Source: Tetragonia tetragonoides (Eukaryota > Streptophyta > Magnoliopsida > Caryophyllales > Aizoaceae). Taken from it: a stretch of 64,000 nt of DNA. The notes beneath the pieces are model-generated. The model ran no database searches, was not told where the DNA came from, and saw only the letters and a list, made by a program, of their open reading frames with translations. Position numbers and translations under genes: made by a program. Below, in pieces: positions 59,447 to 64,000 of the stretch. The stretch is taken from the NCBI GenBank assembly GCA_038025085.1, contig CM076144.1, forward strand, positions 43,993,001 through 44,057,000. The letters are read 5' to 3'. Each line of letters begins with the position of its first letter. The stretch's first letter is position 1.

Positions 59447-60405
59447 GTTATAGTTCATAATAGGCACGTATGTTGTGTCAAATTATATGCAACCGCATTG
59501 TTGATACCTATGTGAGTTTGTTTCTCGTGACATATTATGGTGAATTTGTTCCTCGTGACATATTACGGTGAATTATAAGTTGTTGTAAGTGACATAGTTG
59601 ACCATCACACCAATAGAGAATGTGGCGACCTTTGTAACACCACCAATTAAAGTGACAAACTCAAAACGTTAGATATCTCTTTAGAAATGAATCGAGTAGA
59701 AATATATTGCTTAGTGGTTGTGTTATGTGGTGCGTTTAAACGCCGAGTTCAGTGAAAATGAACACACCCAAATATAAAGGTTCAGATGAGACTCTATCTG
59801 GTTCTCGTGACAGCTTGTGTATTACTGTATTAGTTTTTTTGTTTATTGGTTTGGAGAAGAAGAACTTCCTGCCTCTTTGGGCGTGGCTAAAGGGCACCAC
59901 CTAACGTACGGCCCCAGGAGGTTTGAATCTATGACCTGGTGTACAACTTGTAACTTGTTCCCTAGTTGAGCCAACCACTTCTTGGGTATTACTGCATTAC
60001 TTAATGATGTAGAACCAATTAATCTACAAATTAAGGAGACCCCATATATTAATAAAATGAACCTTTAAACATACATTCCAAAAGGTGTTAAACAGTTATA
60101 AAGTATAGAATTGACTCCTCAGATTATTGTGACCATGAACGTTATAAAGTTTAATCTACTGATAAAGTGACCCTGATTTTGTAATAAAGTAATCCTTGGG
60201 AACATTAAAAGTTAATTTAAAAGTGAGCCCTGTGATATGTGTGTACGTCCGCGCATTGTCCTGATCCATCGAGGCATGCATCCAAATTAAAACGAGTTCT
60301 AAAACTACAAACGATCGCTTCCAAATCATTTGATACCTAGACGTACTTATGTGTGGCTGTCCCTGTCTTCAATTACTTGAATCCCAGTTTATTCATTTTC
60401 TTCTC
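59447..60405. other. Spacer between the two convergent Ulp1-type genes
   Basis: No gene is present. A SINE-like sequence lies at 59870-59985. At 60025-60260 the GTCACT family returns in minus orientation (AAAGTGACCCTGATT) and ends with TATGTGTGTACGTCCGCGCA, the reverse complement of block Q near 43450. This links the spacer to the repeat complex at 40-54 kb. Confidence 0.6.
59870..59985 (-). mobile_element. Possible tRNA-derived SINE, minus orientation
   Basis: The minus strand reads GTGGTTGGCTCAACTAGGG (A-box-like), then 30-40 bases later AGATTCAAACCTCC (degenerate B-box). The order and spacing fit a plant SINE 5' half. No tail or target duplication is clear. Confidence 0.4.
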
Positions 60406-63400
60406 CTAGTCAGCTGCATCTTTGTCTGCTTTGACAGCTCGGAGGATTACCCCCTTAGCTTTATTGGCATCATCCAGGAGCAAATCAGGAATGAAACTGT
60501 CAAGCTTCTTTTTGAACTTCGGCTCAACCTACCATAAACATGCATCGATGCATAATTAAGTTCAACGTTGCAATTTCATTCGAGAATTATGCATTAACTA
60601 GTTTTACCTCTGACTCTATGCATGACCAATTCCCCTTCCATAGTTGAATGGCTATCAGCATGTACTGACCAGATAATCTCCTAAAGGCATTGGCATTATA
60701 AAGTCATCACTTGACCAAAATTACTCGATGATTGATTGTTCTCAATTGAAATTTAACTAAACAAACAAAAGTTGTGGTAACTCACTCATCAGGATGCTTT
60801 GGAATCTCTACATCCATTACTTTCCAAGTCGAAATGTCCTTTGCTGCTAGATGACCAACTCCTTCAAACAGCTGCTGCGCTGCCATTATCTGCAAGAGTC
60901 AATAACTCATCAAATAATTTCTGTCTTCTTATATAATAGATGATTCTTTGCTTACCACAGTATCCATCAAGTCCTTATGAAAGACGTCAGATATGAGATA
61001 CAATGAGTCCAATATACCCACCTTATTGTCGCTCACAGAAAAAGCATAGCAGCACCAGTGTCCTCTCACATAAAATGGCAAAGAGATCTGCAACTTTATA
61101 GCTTTAGTTACGCTTGGACATTATTTTTTGATTACGTACATCGCATTAAAAAAAAAAAACTCATACCAAAGAGCATTTTTTGATGTCTACTTTCACTGGG
61201 TCTTTGTGGGCCAATGTTGTGACCATAACCTCTAAAGATTTCTTGAATTCAATTTTGGTCAAATCAAAAACTTCTTCCTTCAAATTCGAACTTGTTATTG
61301 TTGCGGCTCGCTGCTCAACAAGCATAGGACGTTAGACTTTAATACTATTTTGATACCAACTGACACAAAATGACAACAATGTTACATTACCATGAAGCTT
61401 GGATCCAGCACGAAATTAGGCGATGCACTCATATCAGACTGCCATTTATAGTTGAACAGCCCTGCCACGGCTCTCACATAGTCATCTGTCATCGTCGTTG
61501 CATGTGCACCCATGCTTAGAGCCATGTCTAGCATTGTCAATCCATGGCCATCTTCGACAACCAATGCAGAGGGCGTCCCATTCCTGCAGGGAAAAAAATT
61601 AATACTTTCAGGTCGGAAAAAAAAAGGAGCATGATTTATGTGAACCGGTGTGACTAATTCACTACGTTGCAATTCCTGCACTTTGGGTTGTGCTGTATTC
61701 GAATATTAGCTCTTTCATATCTCTCTTCACTCGATTCAGTCGCTTGCCAGGCATACAAGAATCTATGATGTAGATGCCACTACGAAATAGTCCGGCTGGA
61801 ATCCTATTCCTCCTTCGTTTGCTCCCGGCTTTTTTCTTTGATTGAAGGTTTTGACATCCCGGGGAAGATGGGCATTGATCAGAGACCTCGTTCTCCCCGG
61901 TGCTTCCCTCAGAAAGAATGTCATTCGCATCACAATAAGAATCAGCTCCACAAACCTCATCCCCTTGTATCTCATCTTCCCCGCACACATTGCTCACCAC
62001 ATCATTTCCACTTTTATCCTCCTTTGCCACCGTCCCTTTCTCCAGTGTTGCCACGTTATTTTTAGCGTTGTGCCTAGGTAAGTACACAATGTTACTTTCA
62101 TCCTTGAGCTCTCCAAATGCATTTGCCTCTTCGTTGAACGTATTCACTCTGTCCTCTGCTTGACTGTTCTGCTTTTTGTTCTTATCTTCATTGCCAGCAA
62201 AAGAATTATTTCCAGTCCATTCTTCATCGCATATACATCCGTCCAGAGCTGCAGGTGGATCCTCCTCATCCTCAATCTGATCCTCATCATTAAGCTGTCC
62301 GAATGACTGCTCGTAATGGAGGTCGTCCTCATTCCCTCAGTCCACTTCCGGACTGTTCTGCTCTTTTTCATTCTTACCGTCATCGCCAGCACACTTGATA
62401 TTTCTAGTCCCTTCTTCGTCAACTCCATAACTGTTCCGGGCTGCATGTTGAGATACCTCCTCATCGCCCATATTCTCAACTCCCTTGTTCCTTGATTCTG
62501 AATAATTTCCCCCCTCACCCGCATCATGTGAAGTTGCACTGATGTATTTTGCCCCATAAGAGACAGTTTTACTAACTACGGAGTCCAGATTTATCTGTTC
62601 CCCTAGGGAAACCCCCTCCACTAATGAATTCGTATGATGACTCGACGATTTCTCTGCAGCATCTGGGGCGTGATAAAATGTTTTTGGCAGACTAAATACG
62701 TCTTTACCGTTTATTTGGTTTTCACACTGATCCAAGTCATTAAGCTGTCCGAATGACTGCTCGTAATGGAGGTCGTCCTCATTCCCTCGGTCCACTTCCG
62801 GGCTGTTCTGCTCTTTTTCATTCTTACCGTCATCGCCAGCACACTTGATATTTCTAGTCCCTTCTTCGTCAACTCCATAACTGTTTTGGGCTGCATGTTG
62901 AGATACCTCCTCATCGCCCATACTCTCAACTCCATTGTTCCTTGATTCTGAATAATTTCCCCCCTCACCCGCATCATGTGAAGTTGCACTGATGTATTTT
63001 TCCCCATAAGCGATAGTTTTACCAACTACGGAGTCCAGATTTATCTGTTCCCTTAGGGAAACCCCCTCCACTAATGAATTCGTATGATGACTCGACGATT
63101 TCTCTGCAGCATCTGGGGCGCGATAAAATGCTTCTGGAAGACACGTCTTTACCGTTTATTTGGTTTTCACACTGCACCAACCTTGCAAACTTCCTCTCAT
63201 TAGAGAAGTTAGTGAAAGAAGCTTTCCCATTTCCACCTCCATCGAATTTCATACAGTATTCCTCACACCCCATCCACCAACCACCGCTTTACCCCCACTT
63301 ATACTACCTTCCACACCAATCATTCCTCCTAACCCCATACAAGAATTAGATTTCGTAGCAACAGCTTCAAATAACAAGGCCGATTCCCCGGGACTTGTTT

Positions 63401-64000
63401 TCAAGCTGGACTCCTTCGGATGTCGACCTCCGTAATGTAGTTTCAACAACTGTTAAAATTGTGAAGAAATCACCTCAATTGAACAAACAAACCTTAACAA
63501 ACCGAAACAGCCGACTTTTTTTAAGTGACCATTATCATCATACCTTAGAGAAGCCATATTCACGTTTCTTGCTGCAGAACTCATTTCGTTCCGTACCATC
63601 AACTTTCTTTTTCTTGTTCCGTTGCACGTGCGGACCATCAGCATGTATAGCCTGATCCACATGATCATCTGTCCACGCCAATACCCTAGGACATCTATAC
63701 CAGTTCACTGCCCGTCTTCCTGAGATCCTATCCAAATAGTATATCTGCAAAGACGGAAAACATTAAACACATTTCGAATACTAAAAATTTGGATGCCTCA
63801 AACTTTAAACTTTTCATACCATCAAAAAAAGTGCACATCCTCCACCGCCTCTTTCTTTACCATGCATCTTCCTCCTTTTATAACTTGCATATTTTATTCC
63901 ACTCGTCACCAGCCACTCATAAACGAATTCTTCCCAACCATACTCGTGAGCTCGATCCGCAACCGTGGCAGCGGGTAGTAGATCGGGAGAAATTGATGGA
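60406..64000 (-). pseudogene. Second plant-mobile-like/Ulp1-like transposon gene, 5' end outside
   Basis: Exons on the minus strand are: beyond 64000 to 63820, 63744-63544, 63449-61666, 61583-61391, 61310-61167, 61087-60956, 60889-60786, 60680-60608 and 60528-60406, all GT..AG and phase-compatible. The first ends CALFLM and joins IYYLDRISGRRAVNWYRCPR, typical of the N-terminal domain. The long third exon is acidic, contains a 150-residue repeat, and shows a stop at 63249, a frame change, a 5-bp deletion near 63143 and a CGA-to-TGA change at 62337. The peptidase part has LPFYVRGHWCCYAF (catalytic His), VGILDSLYL (Asp) and ERLSGQYML where a D-C-G would sit. The last exon gives KKLDSFIPDLLLDDANKA and a clean stop at 60406. 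It converges on the plus-strand relative, with about 1 kb between the stop codons. The peptidase exons look better preserved than the middle. Confidence 0.78.
62291..63185 (-). repeat. 450-bp (150-residue) tandem repeat within the minus-strand gene
   Basis: TAAGCTGTCCGAATGACTGC at 62291 recurs at 62741, and the sequence between is repeated with few differences (DLDQCENQINGKDV ... SFGQLND). The second copy is 5 bp shorter, because ATTTA of the GACGTATTTAGTCTG codons is missing near 63143. The left copy carries TGA where the right has CGA. The repeat encodes acidic, Ser/Gly/Glu-rich low-complexity protein. Confidence 0.9.

Overview
This is nuclear DNA from a flowering plant, almost certainly a eudicot. 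It is AT-rich, carries introns with plant-type GT..AG borders and is crowded with plant transposon families. I place it tentatively in or near Caryophyllales from the general look of its MITEs; that is a weak inference. There is no sign of bacterial, organellar or viral sequence.

Three host genes look intact, all on the minus strand. An R2R3-MYB of the MYB60 type (1129-2712) has three exons and canonical 133- and 130-bp first and second exons. An F-box gene of the SKIP24 type (19734-22018) has four exons and 252 codons. A single-exon presenilin (27416-28714) keeps both catalytic aspartates. One unplaced candidate first exon lies on the plus strand (15020-15214).

Between these genes is a stack of nested elements, many with target-site duplications (TSDs) that can be read directly. 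Upstream of the MYB gene a 1.76-kb segment is repeated 7.2 kb away and flanks a 5.4-kb insert. The insert carries a microsatellite-cored MITE, a TRIM-like element with one LTR broken by another insertion, and a TTA-flanked Tourist-like MITE. The second copy of the segment holds a Mutator-like element with a perfect 9-bp TSD, sitting inside an older MITE. Further right are a 5'-truncated LINE (15-bp TSD), two MITEs beside the F-box promoter, a 6.1-kb LTR retrotransposon with no gag-pol (TSD ATTCT) nested in a roughly 0.7-kb inverted-repeat element, and a hAT-type MITE.

From about 39.5 to 60.3 kb the window is a repeat complex of several families arranged in both orientations. A recurrent octamer, GGGTCACT, faces one way up to about 51.1 kb and the other way from about 52.0 kb. 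Inside it are a fragment of an IDN2/FDM-type gene (an RNA-directed DNA methylation factor), an orphan 222-codon ORF with an acidic tail behind an in-frame TAG, and an inverted-repeat-bounded 126-codon ORF.

The right end holds two transposon-derived genes that converge tail to tail. Each encodes an N-terminal domain of the plant-mobile/DUF1985-like kind joined to a Ulp1-like (C48) peptidase domain. One is on the plus strand (55371-59446); the other is on the minus strand (60406 to beyond 64000). Their splice sites and peptidase exons can be followed base by base. Both keep the catalytic His and Asp, both have Ser-Gly where the peptidase family has Cys-Gly, and both carry nonsense changes elsewhere. 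This pair, with the inverted repeat complex around it, is the most unusual material in the window.
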